From: Kiritimatiellota bacterium
GTDB taxonomy: Bacteria > Verrucomicrobiota > Kiritimatiellia > JAAZAB01
DNA length: 56,911 nt
Direction of reading: 5' to 3'
NCBI GenBank assembly: GCA_026398415.1
Contig: JAPLSY010000021.1
Coordinates: 1-56,911 of the forward strand
Both the position numbers and the translations under genes were made by a program. Every line of letters starts with the position of its first letter. Positions within the stretch are counted from its first letter, which is position 1. Positions 7,457-15,807 of the stretch are shown one piece after another. Below the pieces are notes generated by a model. It saw nothing but the letters and a program-made list of their open reading frames with translations. It made no database searches and was not told the DNA's origin.

Positions 7457-9826
7457 ATGGCAGAAATAAGTCAAGAACGGCGGGCGGGGATTCGTGAGCT
7501 GGCGGGAATCGGGGTGTTGACCCTGAGCGCGTTAATGGTTCTGGCGCTGGTATCCTATGACGCGGGGGATATTTCCATCCTCCAGGCCCCGCCCAACGAT
7601 CCGCCCCTTAATTTTATCGGGCCGGTCGGGGCCTGGTTCAGTTTCCTGGTGCTCATGATGTTCGGCAACGGCGCCTGGTTGACGCCGCTGGGCTGTATCT
7701 TGATCGGACTTCTGCTCCTGTTTCGGCCGGCCGAGCGGATCGGATTGCGCCTGCTGTGGGTCTTTGTGTTTATGCTGGCCATAAGCGGTCTGCTGGCCTT
7801 GCACCCGTCGGGGTGGGGCCGGCTGGATACCAGGTTTAATATTACGGGTGTCACCGGCGGCGTCGTGGGCTGGCTGATTGCCGACCGTTGGCTGGCCGGG
7901 TGGCTGGGCCAGGCCGGCGCCACAATCCTGTTGATCGGATTACTGGTGGTCGGACTGACCCTGTGTGTGGGCTTTCAGCGCATGACCGTGTTCGGCCACA
8001 TTCTGGCGGAGCAGTACCGCAGTTTGCTCTCCAGGATGATGGCGGTTATGACGGCCCGCCGCGATCGGCTTGAAACCATTGCCCGCGAAGAGCGCGACAT
8101 TGCCCGCCAAATTGCGCTCAAGGAAAAGGCCATGCGCAAAGGACCGCGCCAGGCCAAAGACTTTTCTGATGAATTGGTGGAATCCGCCGCCATACCGACG
8201 CCGCCCCCGGTAATTACCCCGACGGACACTGAGCCGCCTGGCGAGAAGAGCGTGCTACGGGTCAGCGCCCCGGAAAAAGGCGCGGGCCGGATGGCCAAAC
8301 CACCCAAGCCCAACCTGCCGCAGGTTGATCATTATGAATTGCCGCCGCTCAGCCTCCTGAAACCGATTCCTTCGGGTGGCGACCGGAGTATTGAAAGCGA
8401 TTTTCAGACGACCGCTAAAATTCTTCAGGAAACGCTGGCTGACTTTGGCGTTGAATGCGAAGTGGTCAATTATGAGCAAGGCCCGGTAGTTACCCAATAC
8501 CAACTAAAGCCGGCGGCCGGCGTGCGCGTGGAACGGATTGCCCAGCTCAGCAATAACCTGGCCTTGACCTTGAAAGCCACCAGCGTGCGGGTGCAGGCGC
8601 CCATTCCGGGTAAAGGCGTGGTTGGTATCGAGGTGCCGAATTCGAGCGCCACCAAGGTGTATCTGCGCGAAATCCTGGAAGGCAAGACTTGGGCCGCCAT
8701 GCGGTGCGCAATCCCGCTGGTTCTGGGCAAGGATGTGGCCGGTAACGATCTGGTGGCCGACCTGGCGGCCATGCCGCACCTGCTGATTGCCGGCGCCACG
8801 GGATCGGGCAAGACGGTCTGCATGAATTCCATCCTGGCCGGCATGCTGATGTCGCGAACCCCCGCCCAACTCAAACTCATGCTGGTGGACCCGAAGCGCG
8901 TCGAATTCGCCAATTACGCCAATTTGCCGCATCTGGTGACACCGGTCATTGTCGAGTCCAAGCGGGTGCCGCTGGGTCTGCACTGGGCGATCAATGAAAT
9001 GGAAACCCGGTATAAGTTGTTTGCCAAGGTTGGCGTCCGCAATATCCAGGGCTTCAACAGTCGGCCGGTGGAACAGAACTTGAAGATAGCCGAAATCGCC
9101 GGCGAGGAGGATCAGGAAAGCCCCATACCCGATCGAATGCCCTACATTGTGATCGTTATTGACGAACTTTCGGATCTGATGCTCGTGGCGCAGGCCGATG
9201 TGGAAAATGCCATTGCCCGCCTGGCCCAGATGTCGCGTGCCGTGGGCATTCACATGATCCTGGCCACCCAGCGGCCGTCGGTCAACGTGATCACGGGCAC
9301 CATTAAAGCCAATTTCCCGGCGCGCATTTCGTTCCAGGTGGCCCAGAAGGTGGATAGCCGCACGATCCTTGACACGAGCGGGGCCGACAAACTGCTGGGG
9401 CGCGGCGATATGCTCATCCTGCCGCCGGGCTCCAGCAAGCTGATCCGCGCGCAAGGCGCCATGACCACAGATGACGATATTACGTCCATCGTGGAGTTCT
9501 GGCGCAAGCAGGGGGAGCCGAGCTATGAAATGAAGCTTAAAGCCAGCATCGAGAGCTCGAAGCCTGTGCCGGACCTCGATGACGAAGGCGTGGACGAGGA
9601 TATGCTGCAGTCGGCCATTGCCATTATTCGTGAAACCCAGCGGGCTTCCGTCTCGCTCCTGCAGCGCCGGCTCAAAATCGGCTACAACCGTGCCGGCCGG
9701 CTCATGGATCAGCTTGAAGATAAAGGCGTTGTCGGGCCGGTCCACGGGTCCGACCCGCGCGAGATTTTAATTGACCTGGATGGCGAAATACCCGTCAATA
9801 CACCCGAGCCGGGAGGCGATGTGTAA
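7457..9826 (+). CDS. ftsK: DNA translocase FtsK/SpoIIIE
   Basis: Hexameric DNA pump that clears and aligns chromosome termini at the division septum. The 789-residue protein has four hydrophobic segments in the first 170 residues (FtsK_4TM), a basic linker with Pro/Thr-rich stretches (about 210-290), the alpha/beta motor with Walker A GATGSGKT at 446-453 and Walker B IVIVIDELSDLM, and a C-terminal winged-helix gamma domain (QRRLKIGYNRAGRLMDQLE) that reads polarity sequences. The linker is short compared with E. coli FtsK and is closer to SpoIIIE size. The start is ATG 7457 behind GGAG at 7445-7448; an upstream in-frame TTG at 7424 is less likely. Its stop overlaps the next start (TAATG). Confidence 0.96.
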   Translation: MAEISQERRAGIRELAGIGVLTLSALMVLALVSYDAGDISILQAPPNDPPLNFIGPVGAWFSFLVLMMFGNGAWLTPLGCILIGLLLLFRPAERIGLRLLWVFVFMLAISGLLALHPSGWGRLDTRFNITGVTGGVVGWLIADRWLAGWLGQAGATILLIGLLVVGLTLCVGFQRMTVFGHILAEQYRSLLSRMMAVMTARRDRLETIAREERDIARQIALKEKAMRKGPRQAKDFSDELVESAAIPTPPPVITPTDTEPPGEKSVLRVSAPEKGAGRMAKPPKPNLPQVDHYELPPLSLLKPIPSGGDRSIESDFQTTAKILQETLADFGVECEVVNYEQGPVVTQYQLKPAAGVRVERIAQLSNNLALTLKATSVRVQAPIPGKGVVGIEVPNSSATKVYLREILEGKTWAAMRCAIPLVLGKDVAGNDLVADLAAMPHLLIAGATGSGKTVCMNSILAGMLMSRTPAQLKLMLVDPKRVEFANYANLPHLVTPVIVESKRVPLGLHWAINEMETRYKLFAKVGVRNIQGFNSRPVEQNLKIAEIAGEEDQESPIPDRMPYIVIVIDELSDLMLVAQADVENAIARLAQMSRAVGIHMILATQRPSVNVITGTIKANFPARISFQVAQKVDSRTILDTSGADKLLGRGDMLILPPGSSKLIRAQGAMTTDDDITSIVEFWRKQGEPSYEMKLKASIESSKPVPDLDDEGVDEDMLQSAIAIIRETQRASVSLLQRRLKIGYNRAGRLMDQLEDKGVVGPVHGSDPREILIDLDGEIPVNTPEPGGDV

Positions 9827-10599
9827 TGCAATCCATCGGTCAAATTTTAAAAGCCGCTCGCGAACGCCGACAGATCTCCATAGCCGACGTGGTCGTGGCG
9901 ACGAAAATGTCGAGCACCTTTGTAAAGGCGATTGAAGCGGATGATTTTGACGCGCTCGTGGCGCCTGTTTATGCGCGGGGATTTATCAAGCTCTACGCCG
10001 TGTGTGTCGGCCTGGATCCGATGCCCCTGCTGAAACAGTTTGACGTATCCAGTCAGGCTACGCCTGCGCCTGCTCCGCCGCCGTCGGAAACGCCGCCCAG
10101 GAAGGGTTCGGTTGCCTATGCGGGGAAACTGAAACCACCACGTCTGCAACAAAGCGGCCCCTTGCCCCGCCAAGGGGCGACGGGGAAGCCCGAGCAGGAA
10201 AAGGCAAGCGGCCGGTCGCCCGACACTATGCGTCCGCCCGCAGCACCTCGCACAGCGATGCGGGTAGGTAGCATGGCGGGCAGGAAGGTCTTTAGCCCAG
10301 CGGCGTTGGCGTCCCTGCTTGCGGGGCGATTGTCCGCGTTGAACCGGATGTTTAGCGCGCACATTCAGCGGCCGCAGTTTAAGCTGCCGGGCAGGGTGCG
10401 GCAGTACCTTTCCTTGCCGGTCATAGTCTGGCGGCGAATTTTTATCGTGGCGTTCGTTGTCCTGCTGATAATCGCGGCGAGCCTGGCCTGGGAATGGTCC
10501 CATCGCGAACTGTCTACTACAGATGCCTGCCGGTGGCTGGCGGAACCTCCCGCGCCCTACCTGAACGTGGAAGCCCGCCCTGCCTCGCCGGGTCGATAG
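9826..10599 (+). CDS. RodZ-like helix-turn-helix membrane protein
   Basis: 257 residues. The N-terminal HTH_25-type domain (residues 1-70: GQILKAARERRQISI, then VVVATKMSSTFVKAIEADDF, then VYARGFIKLYA) is the RodZ signature. A long Pro/Ala/Arg-rich linker follows, then one membrane helix near residues 204-222 (FIVAFVVLLIIAASLAW), and only about 30 residues beyond it. RodZ links MreB filaments to the wall-elongation machine. Here the periplasmic part is much shorter than in E. coli RodZ. The linker contains a GC-rich repeat core related to the hairpin before ftsK, so part of it may be inserted repeat DNA. It overlaps ftsK by one base and is probably translationally coupled. Confidence 0.8.
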   Translation: MQSIGQILKAARERRQISIADVVVATKMSSTFVKAIEADDFDALVAPVYARGFIKLYAVCVGLDPMPLLKQFDVSSQATPAPAPPPSETPPRKGSVAYAGKLKPPRLQQSGPLPRQGATGKPEQEKASGRSPDTMRPPAAPRTAMRVGSMAGRKVFSPAALASLLAGRLSALNRMFSAHIQRPQFKLPGRVRQYLSLPVIVWRRIFIVAFVVLLIIAASLAWEWSHRELSTTDACRWLAEPPAPYLNVEARPASPGR

Positions 10600-10618
10600 A
10601 CGTTGGGCGTTTGCTTAT

Positions 10619-11131
10619 TTACCATTCAATCCCTTTCCGGCATTTGACCCCGACATTGAATGGATGCTTGCGCGCCTGGATAACGGATACCATGTCGGCC
10701 TGCTTTATAAGGCGCGGATGGGCGCTGCGGCCGGTAAACACCAGTTCGACCGCTGCCGGCTTTTCCACAACGAGTTGCAGGAGATCATCCACTGAAATCA
10801 GGCCGCAGGTGACCGCGCAATTCGCTTCATCGGCAATGATCATTGTGTAAACGCCGCTCAGCATTGCCTTCCGCAGGGAAGCCAGGCCGCGCCGGGCGGC
10901 GGCGATTTCGGCCGCTGTCGGACGGCCTTTTACAAAGTGGCCGCAGCCGAATTGCCGGACCGTGATTTCGGGAAAACGCCGCAAGGCCTTGATTTCGCTG
11001 AAGTCGCCTTTTTTCAGGAATTGGCCGAGATAGACCTTCAAGCCGGCGCCGGCCGCCCGCAGGGCCAACCCCAGTGCGGCCGTGGTTTTACCTTTGCCGT
11101 TACCGGTGTAGATATGGACGTAGCCTTGCAT
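10619..11131 (-). CDS. cobO: Cob(I)yrinic acid a,c-diamide adenosyltransferase (CobO/BtuR/CobA type)
   Basis: The 170-residue P-loop enzyme attaches the 5'-deoxyadenosyl group to cob(I)alamin or corrinoid precursors. Visible are GYVHIYTGNGKGKTTAALG with the inverted P-loop typical of this family, KVYLGQFLKKGDF, MIIADEAN (Walker B-like) and VFTGRSAHPRLI. No other cobalamin-synthesis genes are adjacent, so it may serve salvage. It lies convergent to the rodZ-like gene, with 19 bases between the stops. Corrinoid use elsewhere in the window would fit the UroD-like proteins at 46.7-49.0 kb, but that link is inference. No cobalamin riboswitch is recognisable upstream. Confidence 0.93.
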   Translation of the reverse strand: MQGYVHIYTGNGKGKTTAALGLALRAAGAGLKVYLGQFLKKGDFSEIKALRRFPEITVRQFGCGHFVKGRPTAAEIAAARRGLASLRKAMLSGVYTMIIADEANCAVTCGLISVDDLLQLVVEKPAAVELVFTGRSAHPRLIKQADMVSVIQARKHPFNVGVKCRKGIEW

Positions 11132-11291
11132 GGAATGGCGAATGGCGCTTATGGCCCGGACGGTGTTGCCCTCGCTGGTTTTATCGGTCGAACAGTTGCA
11201 TTAATAGTAGATCATGGACCGGTGTTTGTCCATCCCCATCGACGCAGAGAGGGTTCTGTTCCGTGCGCATGCAAATTAATTTACTTTTTTC

Positions 11292-11320
11292 TTGACAGAA
11301 ACCGGTTTCTATTGTTGAAT
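11292..11320 (+). promoter_or_regulatory. Sigma-70-type promoter with LacI-type operator in the spacer
   Basis: TTGACA at 11292-11297 and TTGAAT at 11315-11320 are 17 bases apart. The perfect 14-bp palindrome AGAAACCGGTTTCT (11297-11310) has the central CG typical of LacI-family operators and lies between the two boxes, where bound repressor would block polymerase. It is 39 bases upstream of the M28 peptidase start. Confidence 0.7.
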
Positions 11321-11358
11321 ATGAGGCGTAATAACAAACAAAGGAAAGGAGTTTCAAG

Positions 11359-12666
11359 ATGGACGCTGAAAAAAACAATTGCACGGATGCGGGAATGGTG
11401 GGCTATTTCCTCGATAACCTCTGTAAAACTCCGCGTTATTCCGGTTCGCAAGAGGAGAGGCAGGCGGCGCGGTTTATTGAAGAACAGTTTCGCGGGTTTG
11501 GCCTGAAGGCCCGTCGGGAAAAGTATAAATTTCCAAACTGGAATTATTCTTTTTCGGAAGCGAGCTTGGTGGTTGAAGGCAAAACTATTTCCATGCCGAG
11601 CATTCCCATGTGTTATTCCGCCGCCACGCCCGATAAAGGCATAACGGCGCCTTTGATTTATCTTGGGCAAGCGGAAAAGGAAGACCTGCAGGGGATTGAT
11701 TTCAAGGGGAAAATAGGGCTGGTGATGGGCGACCTGCACGGCAAGGATTGTACGTCGGATATGTTGATCAGGCTGAACAATTCCGGGTTACTGGCTATTC
11801 TGGTGATTAGTCCGGAATTCCCATACTCCTGGCCCGTATCGTTGGCTTTTCCGACCGAATGGAAAGACTATATAAAACTGCCGTTGGCCTGTCTGCCCTA
11901 TCTGGCGGTATACCCGCTGCTGAAAAAGAACCTTGAGAAAGCGAACTTAAAAATAAAGGCCAGGAATTATAACGATGTTTCCGCCAATGTAATCGGGGAA
12001 ATCAAGGGCAAAATTGACGAGACAATCGTCGTTTGCAGTCATTATGACACGCCCCATCAATGCCCCGGCGCCAATGATAATGGCAGCGGCACGGCATTTG
12101 TCATGGAGTTGGCGCGGATTTTCGGCAAAACCAGGCCCTACCGGACGTTGCGTTTTATCGCCTTCGGCGGCGAAGAAAAGCGTTCCATAGGCGCGTGGAA
12201 CCATATCATCCGCAAGAGCAATCATCTTGAGAAGGTGGTTTTTGCGATTAATGCCGACACCATCGGCGCGATCATCGGCAGGAATTTGATCCATATTACC
12301 GGGCACCCTTTATTGCGAAAGTTTGTCGGAAAAATGGCCGAAGCGAACAGGTTTATGGTGGAAATTCCGACGGAAATATGTCCCTGGTGGAGCGATCATT
12401 TTTCATTCAACCTTTGCGGCATTCCTTCGATCTGGTTTCACCGTCCCAATTGTCTGAAAGGTTATTGGGAGGTTCACAGCATACACGATAATCTGGAAAA
12501 TACCTCACCCGCGGAGATTGCCCGGGCGGCAAATTTAAGCGTACAAATAATCGATGCGGTGGCCAATTCCAGAAAGATGCCTTTTCCGAAAGGCATTCCC
12601 GCGGATCAGAAAAAGGAGATTAAAGCGTTGACGAAACGGTTGGGAATCAGGCCTTTGCCTAATTAA
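11359..12666 (+). CDS. M28-family zinc aminopeptidase-like protein
   Basis: 435 residues without a clear signal peptide, so probably cytosolic. The C-terminal half has the M28 di-zinc pattern: HYDTP (His228, Asp230), GANDNGSG, FGGEEKRSIGA (Glu-Glu), an Asp in NADTIG, and a late His in the EVHSIHDN region. The N-terminal half contains a PA-like insertion (PLIYLGQAEKED, then GKIGLVMGD). The family removes N-terminal amino acids or cleaves dipeptides and amide-linked substrates. GGAAAGGAG at 11342-11350 supports ATG 11359. It is the first gene after a strong promoter carrying a LacI-type palindrome, so it is probably induced by a sugar, which is odd for a plain peptidase and may point to an amino-sugar or glycopeptide substrate. 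Confidence 0.85.
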   Translation: MDAEKNNCTDAGMVGYFLDNLCKTPRYSGSQEERQAARFIEEQFRGFGLKARREKYKFPNWNYSFSEASLVVEGKTISMPSIPMCYSAATPDKGITAPLIYLGQAEKEDLQGIDFKGKIGLVMGDLHGKDCTSDMLIRLNNSGLLAILVISPEFPYSWPVSLAFPTEWKDYIKLPLACLPYLAVYPLLKKNLEKANLKIKARNYNDVSANVIGEIKGKIDETIVVCSHYDTPHQCPGANDNGSGTAFVMELARIFGKTRPYRTLRFIAFGGEEKRSIGAWNHIIRKSNHLEKVVFAINADTIGAIIGRNLIHITGHPLLRKFVGKMAEANRFMVEIPTEICPWWSDHFSFNLCGIPSIWFHRPNCLKGYWEVHSIHDNLENTSPAEIARAANLSVQIIDAVANSRKMPFPKGIPADQKKEIKALTKRLGIRPLPN

Positions 12667-12668
12667 AT

Positions 12669-12940
12669 ATGACCGGGCCCGCATATGATTGGAAATATGT
12701 ATGCTTTCTGGGATCTGGCGCTGGCTTGGTTGTACGATCCGAAGTGGAAGACGTTCGTTCTTAATTTGCCGATCCCATTTACCCAGCGTATGAAACTGAT
12801 TTGAAACGAAGCAAAAAGGTGGGGTCATTGAAAAATCCGGCAGTGGCCTGCATCCGAACGAACTGTACCGGATAAAAACCAAGTGGCAGGAAATCCTGTC
12901 ACTGATTCAGGAAAAAGCAAGGCGACAAAAAGAACGGTGA
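12669..12940 (+). pseudogene. Small decayed gene with one nonsense codon and one frameshift
   Basis: Starting 3 bases after the M28 stop, ATG 12669 opens a frame (MTGPAYDWKYVCFLGSGAG) that hits an in-frame TAA after EDVRS. The same frame then continues with FADPIYPAYETDLKRSKK. At an A-run near 12814 the coherent sequence shifts frame to GGVIEKSGSGLHPNELYR and runs to a TGA at 12938-12940. Joined, this would be about 90 residues ending in a charged helix. I do not recognise the family. Sequencing error could mimic the A-run shift but not the TAA. Confidence 0.45.
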
Positions 12941-12946
12941 ACGGCA

Positions 12947-14083
12947 ATGAAGAAAGTCCTTTTTGTGATCTTCGGAATCTTTGTTTATTTCATAAGCTTA
13001 GGCGCCGCAAGAGAAACGAAGATCAAAATTCCGCCGACGCCGGATCTGGACATCAGTATAGGCAAGACGGTAACCATCGTTCCCGCTGATGCGCCGGAAT
13101 TCATTTCTTTCTTCCGCTATAAGGACGGCCGGATGGTGGTCAATAACAATTACTGGTCGGAAGATGGCGGCAACACCTGGATTAAAATGAGTCAGTCCAG
13201 CAGTCAGTCCAGCCCGGGAATTAGCAGCGTAGAGCTTCCTGACGGAACAATTATCCGACTTGGTTGGGGAGCCAATTATGTATCCCCGGGGGTATACGAA
13301 GTCGACCTTGCCACATGGACGCCGGACGGACGATGTTCTTCGGAAGAAGCCAAAGCCTTTATTCCGGATGGAGTTGAAGCAAGTGTCGATGATCAGAATG
13401 TTGAACACAAATGGACCGGTGTTTTTGACCATGGCACCATCCAGCTTTCGGATGGCAGCCTGCTATCCGTCATGTACGGTAATTTCAAGAGTGACACGGC
13501 CCAGATTCCCGCGTTTAATTTTAAAATATACAAAACCCGTGTATGGGTAATGCATTCAACGGACAAAGGCAAGACCTGGAATTATCTTACCACAGTCGCT
13601 TATGATCCGAAAATCGGCCAGGAAAGCTTTTGCGAACCGGCTTTGCTCCAACTCCCGAACAAAGACATCCTGTGTTTCATGCGCACCGGCGGGCCATTAC
13701 ATCTTTCCCGTTCAACGGATGAAGGCAAGACCTGGTCGAAGCCGACGCCCATTGCCGACCGCGGCGTTTATCCCAATGCCGCCCGTGCCGAAAACGGAAT
13801 TTTGGCCGTGACTTGTGGCCGCCCCGGGCATTGGGTTACGTTCAGCGCCGATGACGGCAATACCTGGCAAGGGCATTTATGCTTTGGCAATGAACCGGGC
13901 AGTTTCTATGATTTCGTCGCCGCTGTGGATAAGGACACATTTCTTCTGATTTATTCCAGGGAAGGAAGTGTGGTTGGCACTTTTATCACGGTAAAGCCGA
14001 AAGTGAAAAATAATGGTCCAAAGAAGCACCAAAATAATAGACAAAAATCCGCAATAAGGAAACAAGCCATAGCCGATCCTTGA
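12947..14083 (+). CDS. Secreted BNR-repeat (sialidase-fold) protein
   Basis: 378 residues beginning with a signal peptide (MKKVLFVIFGIFVYFISLG, cleavage near GAA). The rest has four Asp-box motifs of the form S-x-D-x-G-x-T-W (SEDGGNTW, STDKGKTW, STDEGKTW, SADDGNTW), spaced as in six-bladed sialidase-type propellers. Proteins of this kind are exo-sialidases or related exo-glycosidases, or binding proteins. I do not see an obvious FRIP motif or the full arginine triad, so activity is uncertain. The C-terminus is basic and Gln/Asn-rich. It lies directly after the decayed small gene and near the M28 and beta-helix genes. Confidence 0.82.
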   Translation: MKKVLFVIFGIFVYFISLGAARETKIKIPPTPDLDISIGKTVTIVPADAPEFISFFRYKDGRMVVNNNYWSEDGGNTWIKMSQSSSQSSPGISSVELPDGTIIRLGWGANYVSPGVYEVDLATWTPDGRCSSEEAKAFIPDGVEASVDDQNVEHKWTGVFDHGTIQLSDGSLLSVMYGNFKSDTAQIPAFNFKIYKTRVWVMHSTDKGKTWNYLTTVAYDPKIGQESFCEPALLQLPNKDILCFMRTGGPLHLSRSTDEGKTWSKPTPIADRGVYPNAARAENGILAVTCGRPGHWVTFSADDGNTWQGHLCFGNEPGSFYDFVAAVDKDTFLLIYSREGSVVGTFITVKPKVKNNGPKKHQNNRQKSAIRKQAIADP

Positions 14084-14168
14084 CGAAGCCAACATTGCGC
14101 CAGAACGCATTTTTTAATACATGCCACTCTTGTCCGAAATAACTTTTAGGGTTCTGCAAAACGCCCGT

Positions 14169-14188
14169 GGACGACACGGAGGTCGTCC
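14169..14188. repeat. Short hairpin upstream of the beta-helix gene
   Basis: GGACGAC (14169-14175) and GTCGTCC (14182-14188) form a perfect 7-bp stem with a 6-base loop, just before the chosen start. It is translated as GRHGGRPS if the longer ATG at 14121 is used, which is one reason to prefer the later start. Confidence 0.5.
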
Positions 14189-14201
14189 CTCCATTGCCAA
14201 A

Positions 14202-15596
14202 ATGAGGTGCACGTTGAGAACTCAATACTTGCAACGGATGCTGATCGGGTTGGGGCTGACGATGGTCTTGGCAGCGCCCTGGGCATCGGCGACAAATTAT
14301 TACGTGGTGGCGTCGAGCCATCAACCGTCGCCGACATGGCCCTGGACCAATTGGGGATGGGCCCATACCAACCTGATTGAAGTCGTTGCCGTTGCCCGCG
14401 ATAACGACACGGTGTATGTGACCAACAACGCCACCTATTGGCTCACGAATCAAATAACCGTCAGCTACGCCATTACGGTGCGGAGTTGGGGGCCAGGCGG
14501 AATCCTGGATCCGACCGACACGATCCTGAGCGGCAGATATCCCAACGCAATCAACCGGCATTTTACGCTTAACAATGCCGGGGCCATCTTGGCAGGCTTG
14601 ACGCTTACAAAGGGGTATGCGAGTGGCGGTGGGGCAATCTATCTGCAAAATGGAATGGTAACGAACTGCATAATCGTGAGTAACGTTACCTATTCCTCCG
14701 TCGGAGGTGGTGTGTATATGACAGACTATAGTGGAGGCGTGTGGAATTGCACAATTAGCGGCAACTGGGCATCAAACACAACGGGGAATGCAGGCGGGAT
14801 TTATGTCGCGGATGGCGGGGGCCCTTGGTGGATTGCAAATTGCACAATCTCCGGCAATTCTACTGGATACGGTTGTGAGGGCGGGGGTATCGACGCCCGT
14901 AGAAATACGGTTATCAGCAATTGCTGGATTGTATCCAATGTAGGATCATACAGCTCCGGTGGAATACGCCTGGCTACCGGTACAGTATGTTGCAGTTCAT
15001 TTATCATTGGCAATTCAGCCGTGGGTTATCCCGGCGCAAGTATTGGGGGTGGCATTCGCACATTTCATAACGGAACATTGATAAGAAATTGTTTGATTGC
15101 TAATAATTATGCGGTTGGTAAAGGCGGCGCCATCCAAGCTAATCATGATGTTAAAATTCAAAACTGCACGATTGCCAGTAATGTAACGCTAGGAAATGGA
15201 GGCGGATTCGATTTCTCCGGCAATGCCGGTTTTCCGGCAATCGAAAACACCATAATGTGGGGCAATCGCGCAGGCGCAGACGGAAGCGGCACTTCCTCTA
15301 ATTATTACATAACTGTGGGCGCGAGTACATTTACCAACTGTTGCACCTCGCCGCAAATTGTCAGTGCTAATGCCACCGCGGTCAATACCATCACCAACGA
15401 TCCGCGGTTTGTGAATAACGCCACTGATTTCCGGTTACAATCGGATTCGCCCTGCATCAATGCCGGCGTGAATCGAGGCTGGATGGAGGGCGTGCGGGAT
15501 CTTTACGGCTATCGGCGCATCGATGATTTCCGTAAAACCGTTGATATCGGCGCCTACGAGTATCTCAGTCCTGGCACAGTGTTCATCGGACATTAA
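14202..15596 (+). CDS. Secreted right-handed beta-helix protein
   Basis: From ATG 14202 the protein is 464 residues with a signal peptide (QRMLIGLGLTMVLAAPWASA). The body consists of repeated short strands with N/C/T-rich ladders (NCIIVSN, NCTISGN, NCTISGNS, NCWIVSN, NCLIANN, NCTIASN), the hallmark of parallel beta-helix proteins such as polysaccharide lyases and adhesins. It ends with DFRLQSDSPCINAG and VDIGAYE, a C-terminal module common in PVC secreted beta-helix proteins. A longer frame starts at 14121, but it would run through a hairpin and bury the signal peptide. No Shine-Dalgarno is obvious. Function is probably polysaccharide binding or cleavage at the cell surface; no catalytic site could be assigned. 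Confidence 0.82.
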   Translation: MRCTLRTQYLQRMLIGLGLTMVLAAPWASATNYYVVASSHQPSPTWPWTNWGWAHTNLIEVVAVARDNDTVYVTNNATYWLTNQITVSYAITVRSWGPGGILDPTDTILSGRYPNAINRHFTLNNAGAILAGLTLTKGYASGGGAIYLQNGMVTNCIIVSNVTYSSVGGGVYMTDYSGGVWNCTISGNWASNTTGNAGGIYVADGGGPWWIANCTISGNSTGYGCEGGGIDARRNTVISNCWIVSNVGSYSSGGIRLATGTVCCSSFIIGNSAVGYPGASIGGGIRTFHNGTLIRNCLIANNYAVGKGGAIQANHDVKIQNCTIASNVTLGNGGGFDFSGNAGFPAIENTIMWGNRAGADGSGTSSNYYITVGASTFTNCCTSPQIVSANATAVNTITNDPRFVNNATDFRLQSDSPCINAGVNRGWMEGVRDLYGYRRIDDFRKTVDIGAYEYLSPGTVFIGH

Positions 15597-15635
15597 GGTA
15601 GAGTCGATGGTTGCAAACGTAAAAAAAGGAGATGA

Positions 15636-15683
15636 ATGAAAATCGTAAAATTAATTAAGAATGTAGGTCCATACTTAAACTGA
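15636..15683 (+). CDS. 15-codon ORF with a strong ribosome binding site (leader peptide or gene-start remnant)
   Basis: AAGGAG at 15626-15631 precedes ATG 15636, which encodes MKIVKLIKNVGPYLN and a stop. It stands alone between the beta-helix gene and the GH42-like gene, 124 bases before the latter's start. It could be a leader ORF or the surviving 5' end of a lost gene. Its product is basic and hydrophobic. Expression is unproven. Confidence 0.25.
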   Translation: MKIVKLIKNVGPYLN

Positions 15684-15807
15684 TATTATCGGAAAATAGA
15701 AGCGCCGGGCAGGACCGGAAAAACAATTGTTACTTTGGTCAATCTAAGGGTGCAAGGATCAACAATAAAACAGGCGACAGACAATCGTCATAGTGGAGGA
15801 GCATAGC

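Noticed and set aside
8504..9745. 413-codon minus-strand ORF opposite ftsK
   Set aside because: It mirrors the codon structure of ftsK, shows low-complexity His/Arg/Gln-rich sequence and no domain, and has no ribosome binding site.
11132..11358. Cobalamin riboswitch upstream of cobO
   Set aside because: No B12-box-like core was seen in the short upstream region; the strong signals there belong to the oppositely directed M28 promoter.
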